A stretch of DNA of 38,187 bases, from positions 1 through 38,187 of the forward strand of contig NATV01000089.1 of the NCBI GenBank assembly GCA_003094535.1, in the 5' to 3' direction. The translations under genes and the position numbers were made by a program. Source of the stretch: a gamma proteobacterium symbiont of Ctena orbiculata. Lineage in GTDB: Bacteria > Pseudomonadota > Gammaproteobacteria > Chromatiales > Chromatiaceae. Positions within the stretch are counted from its first letter, which is position 1, and every line of letters starts with the position of its first letter. The notes beneath the pieces were generated by a model. The model saw nothing but the letters and a program-made list of their open reading frames with translations, did not search any database and had not been told where the DNA came from. Of the stretch, positions 27,954 to 36,644 are shown in pieces.

Positions 27954-29692
27954 AATCCGTGCTAGTTGAATTTACCCGCTTCAACGATCTGGCTACCGGC
28001 GTGCTGCGTAGCGGGGATGAGTATCTGAGGACGATCAAAGACAATCCTGTTCAGCAGGTGCGCATGGAGATCGACCAGATAGATTTCAACGACACGATCA
28101 AAAAGCTGCGCTACGCCACCCACGATGAAACGGAGCGTAAACAGGCGTTGAACAAGCTTTCAACGCTTGTCTCAAATCTACTAAGACGCCACGAAGACCG
28201 AAAACAACAACAGAAGCTGCTTGAACTTGTCACCGGCAACCCCGATGCCGAAGCGGAAGATCTGCTGCGCTTGGTCAAAGAGATTCAACAACGCGAGAAA
28301 AGTAATACGCTCGAAGAAGGCCCCTTGTTAGCAGAGCTGGGCAAGGACAGCGATTCACTCCTGCAGGTCGATCTGGTTACCAACTCGGCGGAACTTTCGG
28401 CGCTTCCCTTCGAATCTGCTCTCTCCGAGGACGGTACACCCTTGTTCCTGCAAGGCAAGGGGGTTGTCCTGACGCGCCGGGTACGTGGTGAATTCAATGA
28501 AACTCTACCCGAATGGCAGGAAAAACCTCGAGTACTGTTTGCCTGGTCTGAAGCGGGGGGCGCCGTACCTCATGACCTCCACTATGAAGCGTTGTTGCAA
28601 GCCCTCGAGATGTGGTTACCGAAAACAGATGTCGAATCGGTACTTTTTGAGGTAGGCAACGCCAAACTCAGGCAGATCGAAGCGGCTGCAAAGGAGGGAA
28701 ATTTCACGCATATTCATTTACTGGCACACGGCAGTCAACTAAAGCATGACGACGACCAACGCTTCGGTATCGCGCTGGACCACCCCATTGAAAAAGCCGA
28801 TGTGGTATCGCCGGAACAGTTGTCCAAGGCACTTGCCGGTTCGCGATCCAGCGCAGTCGTCGTTACATTGGCCGCATGTGACGCAGGCAATGAAAATGAT
28901 GTAATCAATCCCGAGAAGAGCCTTGCCCGACAGCTTCATGTCTCTGGCTTTCCGGTGGTGATAGCCTCGCAGCTACCGCTAACGGTGCCTGGCGCGAATA
29001 TTCTGGTAAAACACTTTTATGAGGATCTTTTCGAGGGACTTGATCTACGGGAGGCATTGCATCGAACCCGCGTCCAGCTCTACAGACAGAGTGAAGACAC
29101 AGGACATGACTGGGTAAGTCTTGTGGGGTATGTCCAGTTGCGTGAAGGCTATGCTGATTACCGGCTCAAAGCCCAATTCAAGATTCTGCGAAACCTGAGC
29201 GCCAAGGCTGAGGCATTAGCCGGAAGCGGCGCTCCCCTCGAACAGTTTTCAACCATCGTCGAGAAGCTGAAAATTCGAATCCAATCCCTGAACAGTCTAC
29301 TCCAGGAGACACACAACCTCCAGGCCCTGGACGAAAATCGTGGACTCCTGGGGAGTGCGGAAAAGCGTAGGGCTGAGGTTTTGTTCAGGCATCTCGGAGA
29401 CGACGACAGCATGCGGGAATCGCGCCACGCCCTTGCAGAGGCGTACAGATGGTACGAGGAGGCGTTTGCCGCCAACCCGTCCCATCATTGGAGCGGTGTG
29501 CAGTATCTTGCCCTGCAGGCGGCACTGAAAGGCACGGTGGACCGAAATGACTGGAAAACCGCCTATCGCGCCGCCGAGGTAGACCGAAAGCGTCCCGATG
29601 AGTACTGGGCACTGGGCTCGCTAACGGAGCTTGCGTTGCTGAGTCGTTTAATTGACGAACCGACGGACGATACCGCGGAAGTCTACCTGTAG
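27950..29692 (+). CDS. CHAT-domain caspase-like protease with C-terminal helical region
   Basis: The protein has 580 residues from the ATG at 27950 (ATGA overlap with the upstream stop; GGTGA six bases before). An ATG at 27944 is less likely. The first 140 residues are helical. The CHAT domain spans about 140-400 with the catalytic His in IHLLAHGSQ (about 260) and the Cys in TLAACDAGNEND (about 310). The expected FPVVIASQLPLTV follows. The C-terminal 180 residues are helical, with HHWSGVQYLALQAAL and RPDEYWALGSLTELALL resembling the TPR-like TRAFs-binding region of other CHAT proteins. CHAT proteins are cysteine peptidases in bacterial conflict systems. An amber codon ends it 59 codons early. 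Confidence 0.88.
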   Translation: MKSVLVEFTRFNDLATGVLRSGDEYLRTIKDNPVQQVRMEIDQIDFNDTIKKLRYATHDETERKQALNKLSTLVSNLLRRHEDRKQQQKLLELVTGNPDAEAEDLLRLVKEIQQREKSNTLEEGPLLAELGKDSDSLLQVDLVTNSAELSALPFESALSEDGTPLFLQGKGVVLTRRVRGEFNETLPEWQEKPRVLFAWSEAGGAVPHDLHYEALLQALEMWLPKTDVESVLFEVGNAKLRQIEAAAKEGNFTHIHLLAHGSQLKHDDDQRFGIALDHPIEKADVVSPEQLSKALAGSRSSAVVVTLAACDAGNENDVINPEKSLARQLHVSGFPVVIASQLPLTVPGANILVKHFYEDLFEGLDLREALHRTRVQLYRQSEDTGHDWVSLVGYVQLREGYADYRLKAQFKILRNLSAKAEALAGSGAPLEQFSTIVEKLKIRIQSLNSLLQETHNLQALDENRGLLGSAEKRRAEVLFRHLGDDDSMRESRHALAEAYRWYEEAFAANPSHHWSGVQYLALQAALKGTVDRNDWKTAYRAAEVDRKRPDEYWALGSLTELALLSRLIDEPTDDTAEVYL

Positions 29693-29872
29693 GAACTGAA
29701 ACAAAGGGCAGTGAAGGTTCTCGGTGATGCGGATGCCGCCAACGGCCCCCTACTCTCTACCGGGTTACAGCTGCGCCGCTATGCTGAGTGGTGGCTACCC
29801 AGCAACGGCTTTTTTCCAGGCGGTTCCGGTCTTGCCGATGATGCGCGGAAACTGGTTGCGTTGTTAGCGTAG
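29693..29872 (+). pseudogene. In-frame continuation of the CHAT protein after an amber codon
   Basis: After TAG (29690-29692) the same frame stays open for 59 codons to TAG at 29870-29872. It gives helical, protein-like sequence: ELKQRAVKVLGDADAANGPL, then LQLRRYAEWWLPSNGFF. A single C-to-T change (CAG to TAG, Gln) would explain it. It could be a real truncation, a sequencing or assembly error, or a readthrough codon. Confidence 0.7.
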
Positions 29873-29952
29873 AATCGAAGGCCCATTGATCGGCTCATTC
29901 ACGAATTGAACGACCGCTGTCATGGCTTCCCGTTTGGAGTGGTGAATTTGAC

Positions 29953-30414
29953 TCAATGACGGATATCCGCGTGATTGGAGTTGAGCTGACTGAATCTCAA
30001 CAAAACACGTAACTGACGCATCTCATCTTCGCTCAGGGATCCAGGAATCAACAGCAATGCGGGCTGGCGCCACCCCCGGTCGAGATCGAAACGCAACAGG
30101 ATCAGCCAGGGGGTAACCAGCGTATCCTGGCGGATTCGGGCGACCAGTTTTCGCCCGTCCCCCATGGTGATCCTCGATCTGCCGTCGGGCCTGATTCTGG
30201 CCAGTAGAATCCGACTGCCGCTGCCCTTTCGCGTCTGCCGGTAGGAGAGATAGCTCTGCAGGGTCAGGATCAGCAGCAGCATCGCTCTGTGCCAAGGCAG
30301 CATGGGAGCCAGGAGAATCACCAGTAGCGCCAGCAGATGGATGGCGACAAGCCATGCATGGAGTTTCCGGGACGGCTTGGGCTGTAGCGTTACGGTTTGG
30401 ATATTCCCTGACAA
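29953..30414 (-). CDS. YgfX/CptA-like membrane protein
   Basis: The protein has 153 residues. Two close N-terminal membrane helices (about 19-55: HAWLVAIHLLALLVILLAPM, then AMLLLILTLQSYL) are followed by a small beta-rich domain with RKLVARIRQDTLVTPWLILLRF. The family is linked to SdhE (FAD assembly of succinate dehydrogenase) and, in E. coli, described as a cytoskeleton-affecting toxin. No sdhE is found beside it here. The protein ends near the CHAT tail with about 80 bases between. Confidence 0.7.
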   Translation of the reverse strand: MSGNIQTVTLQPKPSRKLHAWLVAIHLLALLVILLAPMLPWHRAMLLLILTLQSYLSYRQTRKGSGSRILLARIRPDGRSRITMGDGRKLVARIRQDTLVTPWLILLRFDLDRGWRQPALLLIPGSLSEDEMRQLRVLLRFSQLNSNHADIRH

Positions 30415-30571
30415 GATCGACGCCTCCTTGCGTACTCTGAATCGACCTCGAAGTCTATCATGAAGCCTGGCATCAGGTTAAAAATGACCCGCCGCCGTCT
30501 CCAGGTTGATTAATGACTCTCGGGGTCTGCCGCGGAAATCCAGCGCCAGCCCTTCTACCTAGACGGCAGCA

Positions 30572-30592
30572 TTCCCACGCAGGGCGTGGGAA
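30572..30592. repeat. REP-like palindrome
   Basis: TTCCCACGC-AGG-GCGTGGGAA is a perfect 9-bp inverted repeat with a 3-base loop, within ATTCCCACGC...GCGTGGGAACGAT. This exact palindrome is a dispersed intergenic element in many gammaproteobacterial genomes. Only one copy is in this window. Confidence 0.6.
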
Positions 30593-30605
30593 CGATTGAT
30601 CGGGT

Positions 30606-31190
30606 CTACTTGAAACGCTGCTGCCGATGGGCAATCTGCGCAGCGCTGAACTCGTCCGCTGTCACCACACCGTCGCCGTCGCTGTCGATCGAGGCGAAAC
30701 TGGGGGCGTTCGCCAGGTTTCTCATCAGATAGCCCTGGCTGGCCCGCTCGCTGATCCGCTTTGCCCGCGCCTGCTCGAACTCATTCTGTTCCAGAATGCC
30801 ATCCCGGTTCAGGTCGAAGTCGCTGAACGCCGGCATATCGGGCCCACCTCTAACCCTTCTGCCGGGACCCATTCCGCCCCCTCTCATGAGTTGATTTCTA
30901 TGCTGTCCGGCGAGCAACTCCCGCTGCGAAAGCCAACCGTCGTTATTGCTGTCGAAGCTGTGGAACGGAGGTGCCGATACCCTGCCCATGGGATAGCCCA
31001 GTTCAGCTCTCAGCGCCCTTCTTTCCTCATGCACCGACGCAAACTCCTGTTGACTGATCGCTCCGTTTCCATCCCGGTCGAAGAGCGCAAACGGAATCGG
31101 CCCCCCGGCCGTGAGTTGATTTTGCGCAACCAGCAATCCGGGAACCGCCAACAACATACCCAACACAACTGCTTTATCCAACTTCAACAT
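30606..31190 (-). CDS. Exported EF-hand protein (four calcium-binding loops)
   Basis: The protein has 194 residues from the ATG at 31190 (GAGG nine bases before). A frame from 31205 has no ribosome site. The signal peptide covers about residues 1-24 (AVVLGMLLAVPGLLVAQ). Four EF-hand loops follow: DRDGNGAISQQEF, DSNNDGWLSQRE, DLNRDGILEQNEF and DSDGDGVVTADEF, with a Gly/Arg/Met-rich linker (RGGGMGPGRRVRGG) between the second and third. It probably binds calcium in the periplasm. Partners are not evident. Confidence 0.85.
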   Translation of the reverse strand: MLKLDKAVVLGMLLAVPGLLVAQNQLTAGGPIPFALFDRDGNGAISQQEFASVHEERRALRAELGYPMGRVSAPPFHSFDSNNDGWLSQRELLAGQHRNQLMRGGGMGPGRRVRGGPDMPAFSDFDLNRDGILEQNEFEQARAKRISERASQGYLMRNLANAPSFASIDSDGDGVVTADEFSAAQIAHRQQRFK

Positions 31191-31474
31191 GGCTGCAATC
31201 CTCATAGTTTCTGTGTAGAGATGCCATCCTGCACCTGGTGCACAAAGCCAGCGGCAGCCTCCATGCCACCCCGCTACTTTAAGTCTAACGACAGAAGATT
31301 AATCCACGCTGAAAATCGAGAACCCATTGAACTTTGTGACGCTCCATAACCAGGATCGAGGGGTGTCAACCAGTATGATGAATTGGGCAGGAAAGCCGCC
31401 GATTGCGAAAGATGGATTCTCAAATCATCGGCGAAAATTTGCGGTGATTAGCGTTTATTTGCGGCTTGAATCTT

Positions 31475-33562
31475 TTAGTTGACCACTTTGTCAAACGACA
31501 GATTCTCTTTCATGTATTCGGTAAATTGCTCGACCGGCATGGGCCGGCCAAAAAGATAGCCCTGTGCATAGTCGCAGCCGCGCCTTTGCAGGAATCGCAG
31601 TTGTTGATGCGTCTCCACGCCTTCCGCCACCACACCCAGCTTAAGATGGTGCGCCATTGCGATAATCGCCTCGCAGAGAGAGGCATCCTCCGGGTCGATG
31701 GTCACATCGCGAATGAAAGAGCGATCGATTTTTATTTTGTCTACCGGGAAGCGTTTCAAATAGCCCAAGGATGAGTATCCCGTGCCGAAGTCGTCTATGT
31801 CTATGCCTATGCCCTCCTTACGCAGCTTCGCCAGCCGCGCCCCGGGCTCAGTGCCCTCGTCGATGAAGACGCTCTCTGTAATCTCGAAAAAGAGACGGGA
31901 GCGGAGATGGGGTTGGCTGTCGAGAAACTCCAGTATCTTTCTGGTAAAGCCCTTGGCCTGAAACTGCAGGGTGGAGAGATTGACTGACAGCTGCTCCATC
32001 ACAAGACCCATTTCATCCCAGCCTGCGAGGTCAGCCGCCGCCCGTCGCATTACCCAATCCCCCATGGGTACTATCAGACCACTCTCTTCCGCCAAGGGGA
32101 TGAACTCATCGGGCCCGACAAGGCCCCGCTTGGGGGAGATCCATCGTATCAATGCCTCGGCACCGATAAGGCGACCGTCTAAAGTATTCAGAATAGGCTG
32201 ATAGTAGAGTTCAAACTCCCCCCATTTCAAGGCATGGCGCAGATCCGCTTCCAGTGCGGCACGTCCACCTGCCTCCCTGTTCATCTCCCAGGTAAAATAG
32301 CGAAAGGTGTTGCGACCATCCGCCTTGGCCCTGTACATCGCGGTATCCGCGTTCTGCAGCAACATACCCGGATCTTCGCCATCCTGAGGATAGATGGTGA
32401 TGCCGATGCTGGCCGAGAGCTTGGTCTCCTGGCCATCCAATTTGTAGGGACGCGACAGGGATGTCAGGATGGTACCGGCAACCGTGGCAGCTGATGTATT
32501 CTCAATCATCTCCGGTAAGATCACGGTAAACTCATCACCGCCGAGACGAGAGACGGTATCCATCTCCCTGACACAATCCTGCAGGCGTTTTGCCGCTTCT
32601 TGCAACAGCAGGTCGCCATGGGCGTGGCCCAGGGTATCGTTGACATCCTTGAACCTGTCGAGATCGATGAAGAGCAGAGCCAGTTTATAATCATGCCGGC
32701 GCGCATAGGCAAGAGCGCGATCCAGCCGGTCCATGAACAGGCTGCGGTTGGAGAGGCCGGTCAGGGTATCGAAGTTGGCCTGGCGCCAGATCTCCGTCTC
32801 ATAGCGCTTGCGCTCGTCAATACGTTGCCTGCTGTGGTTAGTCAGACTGAAGATACCCACCATGCCCACACTCCATATGAAGCTGAGTACAAGCAGGAAA
32901 ATCTGTTTGCGCTCACCGGTAACCTTGTAGTAGTTGGCAAGAGGTACCGATACGCCCACACCACCACGGACTTCCCCAACCATGTAGCCTTGCTGGAGAT
33001 GGCACTTAAGGCAGCCCGCCTGCATGCGCATGGGACGGATCAGGCGCAAATAGGGCTGGCCGTTGATCTCGGTAATTTCGAATCGCTCCGTCTCTCCGGC
33101 GTCGAACGCCATCAGGGCCTCGCGTTCCCACTCATCCGGTGCATTGGCCGGGTTGAGGGGTTTGAGGCTGGTAATCCTGCCCTTTACGCCGTAGAGCTCA
33201 TTATAGTCATCCATCATCTGCCGCAGCATGAAAGCCGGGTTCATCAGGGTCAGCTGGCGGCCTGATGGTGTTACCAGGTCACGCTCTGGGATATGGCTGA
33301 GATAGGGGCTCGGCTGGGTATGGTCGCTGACCGGCACATAGACACCGCCATGCTTGGTGCCCCAATTGCGGAAGGCCTGATCCTTGTTGAAGTTGTCCAC
33401 CGCCTCCTGGCGCGCCAACTCCAGCATATCGGCATCCTCGTTTCTGACTGCCCAGAAGAGCAGCACCAGCACCAGGAATGTCCAGGCGATGATCGACGCC
33501 CACAACTGGAGTTGCAAGCGCCTTACGTCATCATGGGTCTTTAAAAAGGGAATCCTGTTCAC
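31475..33562 (-). CDS. Membrane GGDEF-EAL protein with haem-binding Tll0287-like sensor
   Basis: The protein has 695 residues. A membrane helix (about 22-43) leads to a periplasmic Tll0287-like (DUF3365) domain with a c-type haem motif CLKCH in MQAGCLKCHLQQGYMVGEVR. A second helix (about 220-240, IFLLVLSFIWSVGMVGIF) precedes the cytoplasmic part. GGDEF reads RLGGDEFTVILPE with REMD at the I-site position. EAL reads GAEALIRWISP, with EITESVF and DDFGTGYSSL also intact. Both activities look possible, making and breaking c-di-GMP. The sensor may report redox state or a haem ligand; that is inferred. It is a lone gene. Confidence 0.9.
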   Translation of the reverse strand: MNRIPFLKTHDDVRRLQLQLWASIIAWTFLVLVLLFWAVRNEDADMLELARQEAVDNFNKDQAFRNWGTKHGGVYVPVSDHTQPSPYLSHIPERDLVTPSGRQLTLMNPAFMLRQMMDDYNELYGVKGRITSLKPLNPANAPDEWEREALMAFDAGETERFEITEINGQPYLRLIRPMRMQAGCLKCHLQQGYMVGEVRGGVGVSVPLANYYKVTGERKQIFLLVLSFIWSVGMVGIFSLTNHSRQRIDERKRYETEIWRQANFDTLTGLSNRSLFMDRLDRALAYARRHDYKLALLFIDLDRFKDVNDTLGHAHGDLLLQEAAKRLQDCVREMDTVSRLGGDEFTVILPEMIENTSAATVAGTILTSLSRPYKLDGQETKLSASIGITIYPQDGEDPGMLLQNADTAMYRAKADGRNTFRYFTWEMNREAGGRAALEADLRHALKWGEFELYYQPILNTLDGRLIGAEALIRWISPKRGLVGPDEFIPLAEESGLIVPMGDWVMRRAAADLAGWDEMGLVMEQLSVNLSTLQFQAKGFTRKILEFLDSQPHLRSRLFFEITESVFIDEGTEPGARLAKLRKEGIGIDIDDFGTGYSSLGYLKRFPVDKIKIDRSFIRDVTIDPEDASLCEAIIAMAHHLKLGVVAEGVETHQQLRFLQRRGCDYAQGYLFGRPMPVEQFTEYMKENLSFDKVVN

Positions 33563-33843
33563 TGCCTGACTTCTCGCAATCCGTCTCTCCTTAGATAGTC
33601 ATACAATCAAGTAACGACCAAAGCCAAATCCACTTTAGGAATCCTGTTTCGTTTTTAGGATGTTGAGAAGTAAATGACTGCTGTCGGTTTTTTAAACCTG
33701 CCTGGGAGTGAAGTCAATTATCAACAATGGTAAGCGCCGAAATAATCCCGGCATCTAAATATGTCGTGTTAACAGTTATCCGTATCGGCTTGTATTTCAA
33801 GCCAGTTCCATTTCAGGTCAGGCACAATTCCAGGAACGACCCA
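33563..33843. other. Intergenic, no gene seen
   Basis: AT-rich spacer between the GGDEF-EAL gene and the porin gene. A weak dyad (GGTTTTTTAAACC, near 33690) may terminate transcription. Nothing else is recognised. Confidence 0.4.
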
Positions 33844-34977
33844 TTAAAACTCCACGGTCAGCTTCGCACTCATAGTGTTGACATGCCGAATCGCGATCTC
33901 TTCCTTTTTTTCGATCGCAAACGAATCTGTCTCGAACTGACCGCGTAGATACTCCATGGTCAGGATTATCCGTCGATCCAGATACCAGATTATTGCAGCC
34001 CCGTAACGGAATTCGGGCTCCTCATCCAATTCCCGGCTCTTCTCCAGACGAATGATCAGATCAAGATCCTGATCCGGGAAGAAATAGGCTACCTCCGCAT
34101 TCCATGCCAGAGGCCTGTCCAGCTCTTTTTCCAGCTCCCTAAAGTCATCCAATGCTGCCACGATCTCGAGAGAGAACTCGAATTCATCGGTAATCCCCAA
34201 CAGATAAGCGCTGGCGACCGGAACCCGTTTGATATAATGGTCGTCCTCCAGCAGCCGCTCGTCGGCGTCTGAAAGATCCGATTGATAACTCAAGCCAAAT
34301 GAGAACCGATCCGACGGCCAGGCCTCGAAGCCGATCGCCCAGTCCCATTCATCGTCCTCTCCCAACTCGCTGGAGCGGCCCTGATAGGCGGCAATTGTGA
34401 GATCGAAGTCATCGTTCGGCCCATAGGTCAGCAGTGCGCTTTTCCTGGCGCTTGTCTCCCCGAACTCCAGCATGGGTCCAGTCACGAAGCGACCGAAATA
34501 GAGACCGAGGGGGGTGAACTGTTTTCCCAGACTCAATTCCCATGGCTCATATTCGAAGGTAACAAAAGCCTCTTCCGAGAAGAATTTGTCCGGATCGGAA
34601 TCGTATTCCACGACTGCCTCGCCCTCCGCCAGACCAAACAGATCGACCAGGAATCCCACCTGCAGAGTGGCGCTGTCAGATCTCGCTTTTAGCGCCGGTC
34701 CTCTATCCCGGGGGATAAAACGCTCGGTTTCAATCTCGCCCTCCAGCAGTCCGGACAGAGTAAGCCAGGGGGTGATCTCCGTCTGCAAGCCCGCCTCGCG
34801 CTGCTCTTCCCGCGTACGGTAGATTCGCGGCGCCTCTATCTCCTCTGCCGCGTCGGCTTCGGGCTCATCGTCTTTCTCGGTTTCCGCCATTAACTCCGCC
34901 ATTGCCGACAAGGAAACAGCCAGCATCAGACAGCGTGCCACAAATCCGGAAAAAACAGGATGCGAGTGCAGAGACAT
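33844..34977 (-). CDS. LbtU-like outer-membrane porin
   Basis: The protein has 377 residues. The signal peptide runs to about residue 31. An acidic spacer and RIYRTREEQREAGLQTEITP lead into alternating amphipathic beta strands ending in VEF, the C-terminal Phe typical of outer-membrane barrels. The sequence pattern (GLYFGRFVTGPMLEFGETSA; DDEWDWAIGFEAWPSDRFSF) fits the LbtU siderophore-porin family of Legionella and relatives. The substrate is not known and there are no siderophore genes nearby. A 22-bp palindrome lies about 100 bases upstream of the start. Confidence 0.78.
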   Translation of the reverse strand: MSLHSHPVFSGFVARCLMLAVSLSAMAELMAETEKDDEPEADAAEEIEAPRIYRTREEQREAGLQTEITPWLTLSGLLEGEIETERFIPRDRGPALKARSDSATLQVGFLVDLFGLAEGEAVVEYDSDPDKFFSEEAFVTFEYEPWELSLGKQFTPLGLYFGRFVTGPMLEFGETSARKSALLTYGPNDDFDLTIAAYQGRSSELGEDDEWDWAIGFEAWPSDRFSFGLSYQSDLSDADERLLEDDHYIKRVPVASAYLLGITDEFEFSLEIVAALDDFRELEKELDRPLAWNAEVAYFFPDQDLDLIIRLEKSRELDEEPEFRYGAAIIWYLDRRIILTMEYLRGQFETDSFAIEKKEEIAIRHVNTMSAKLTVEF

Positions 34978-35406
34978 AGCGGAGCGCTCCTAGCGATCAA
35001 CAGGTTCACGGCTGTATTGGAACCCTACATCGTGCCAGGTGCAAGCGTAACCAAGTGGAAAAGCATGTTTTGTTATAGAACATATGTTCTATAAAAGGGG
35101 GATACCCTGCCCACTCCTTCCATGTTTCTTTCCCCATCACAATATTGAAACCCCTGAATGCCTTTCGGGAGACGTTGGACTCAGGCGCGAAACGTTAATA
35201 TTTTATCATTATTTTCAATTAGTTAATCATTGACAACCGGATCGTATGACATCAATTCTATAGTCCGGTGACGGCTCTTCTCTTACCTTCAGGGTAACTC
35301 ACTGCACATACCGATAGCTTCCGAGCCAAATGGGGTATGGCGGCCGGTGAGGATCAGTTTTTCGTAACTTGATTGAAAAAATAGCGACAATTCGGGAGAG
35401 AAACCT
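34978..35406. other. Divergent intergenic region with operator-like palindrome
   Basis: AT-rich region between the porin (minus) and the acidic secreted protein (plus). Apart from the palindrome and a GGGAGA ribosome site before 35407, no gene, riboswitch or clear sigma-70 pair was found. TTGACA at 35229 has no -10 at normal spacing. Confidence 0.5.
35073..35094. promoter_or_regulatory. 22-bp perfect palindrome, candidate operator
   Basis: TTATAGAACAT and ATGTTCTATAA are exact inverted copies with no spacer. The core GAACATATGTTC equals the Gram-positive LexA/DinR box, unexpected here. It lies upstream of the porin gene and more distantly of the 35407 gene. Confidence 0.55.
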
Positions 35407-36519
35407 ATGAAAAAGAGACGCCTGATGATGTACACGCTGCTCTTCGCCACATCATCGCTGCTCGTACCCTATGAGCTTCTTGCCGGGGGTGATATCCACT
35501 CACCCTGCGAGCGAACCGCGAAGCAGATGTTTGCGGCCTGCCATGCCGACGTCAAGGATGACTACAAGACCACCCTGGCGAACTGCACCAACCTGGCCAC
35601 CAGCAGTGAACGGGGCGCCTGTCGTGAAGAGGCGAAGCTGGTGCGCATGGAAGAGGCCGACTACTGTTCCGATCAGCTCGATGCCAGAACCGATGCCTGT
35701 GAAATCCTCGCTGAGCATCGCTACGATACCGATCCCCTCCTCGATCCCACGATTGCCTTTGTCGACCCCGACGACGTGAATCAGTCCAGTGCCAATCCGT
35801 ATGTTTCGGTTGTGGCCGGTCACACCTATGTGCTTCGAGCGGGCGAGGAAGGCGAAGAGACAGTGGTTGTCCATGTGACCGGGGAGTCCCGGGATATCCA
35901 GGGGGTTCTCTGCCGGGTTGTGGTCGATGCCGTGGTCGAAACCGAGGAGGATGAAGCCACGGGCGAGATCGAGTATCTCCCGGTGGAGATTACCGACGAC
36001 TGGTTTGCCCAGGACACCGAGGGCAATGTCTACTACTGCGGTGAGGTGGCACGCAACTTCGAGGATGACGTGCTGGTCGATCTCGACGGTTCCTTCGAAT
36101 CCGGGAGGGAGTTTGCCAAGGCAGGTCTGCTGATCATGGCGATGCCGGAAGTAGGACTTGCCCATCGCCAGGAGTTCGCCCTGGGTGAGGCCGAGGACAT
36201 CGTTCAATACGTGGATCTGGCAGGGATACCCGGCATCGAAAACGAGAACTTTCCCTGTGCCGATGCCGGCGGCTGCCTGATGACATTCGAATTCGCGCCC
36301 CTTGAGCCTGAATCCACCGAGTTCAAGTACTATATTCCCGGTATCGGCTTTGTCCTCGCGGAAGCGATGGAGGACGGGGAGTTGACCGGAGAGACGGAAC
36401 AGTTGGTCTGCGTCGGCGACTCGCTGGATATCCTGGAAGATCCGGCCTGTGAGATCGATGATCCCGAGGAGCTGCTCGAGGAGCTGTGCGAATACGCGCC
36501 GGATGCCTTCTGCGATTGA
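35407..36519 (+). CDS. Acidic secreted protein of unknown function
   Basis: The protein has 370 residues. A signal peptide ends near residue 26 (LLAGG). An N-terminal Cys-containing helical part (about 30-105) is followed by a beta-rich domain with the conserved DDWFAQDTEGNVYYCGE and VTGESRDIQGVLCRVVVDAV. This beta domain is recognisable in many exported bacterial proteins but has no known activity. The protein is strongly acidic, with about twelve Cys that could form disulfides. GGGAGA lies seven bases before the ATG. It may be a surface or periplasmic calcium- or metal-dependent protein; that is speculation. Confidence 0.75.
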   Translation: MKKRRLMMYTLLFATSSLLVPYELLAGGDIHSPCERTAKQMFAACHADVKDDYKTTLANCTNLATSSERGACREEAKLVRMEEADYCSDQLDARTDACEILAEHRYDTDPLLDPTIAFVDPDDVNQSSANPYVSVVAGHTYVLRAGEEGEETVVVHVTGESRDIQGVLCRVVVDAVVETEEDEATGEIEYLPVEITDDWFAQDTEGNVYYCGEVARNFEDDVLVDLDGSFESGREFAKAGLLIMAMPEVGLAHRQEFALGEAEDIVQYVDLAGIPGIENENFPCADAGGCLMTFEFAPLEPESTEFKYYIPGIGFVLAEAMEDGELTGETEQLVCVGDSLDILEDPACEIDDPEELLEELCEYAPDAFCD

Positions 36520-36578
36520 GTCAGGCTACCGTGACTGCAGCCGATTGTGTTTGACGATCTGAGAAAAGGGTAAGATAG

Positions 36579-36614
36579 GCAGTGTGCACGGCCAAACAAG
36601 GCCGCGCACACTGC
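36579..36614 (+). promoter_or_regulatory. Strong leader hairpin before the LuxR-type gene
   Basis: GCAGTGTGCACGGCC and GGCCGCGCACACTGC form a 15-bp stem with one A-C mismatch and a 6-base loop. It ends right before an ATG at 36615 and has no T-tract, so it is not a normal terminator. A TAAGAT box at 36571-36576 lies just upstream. Confidence 0.6.
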
Positions 36615-36644
36615 ATGCAGACAACCAACAAAATCGGGCTGAAC

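Noticed and set aside
35100-35406. Possible c-di-GMP riboswitch before the secreted protein
   Set aside because: The region has paired GC-rich bits, but the conserved GEMM core and tetraloop-receptor sequences are not there.
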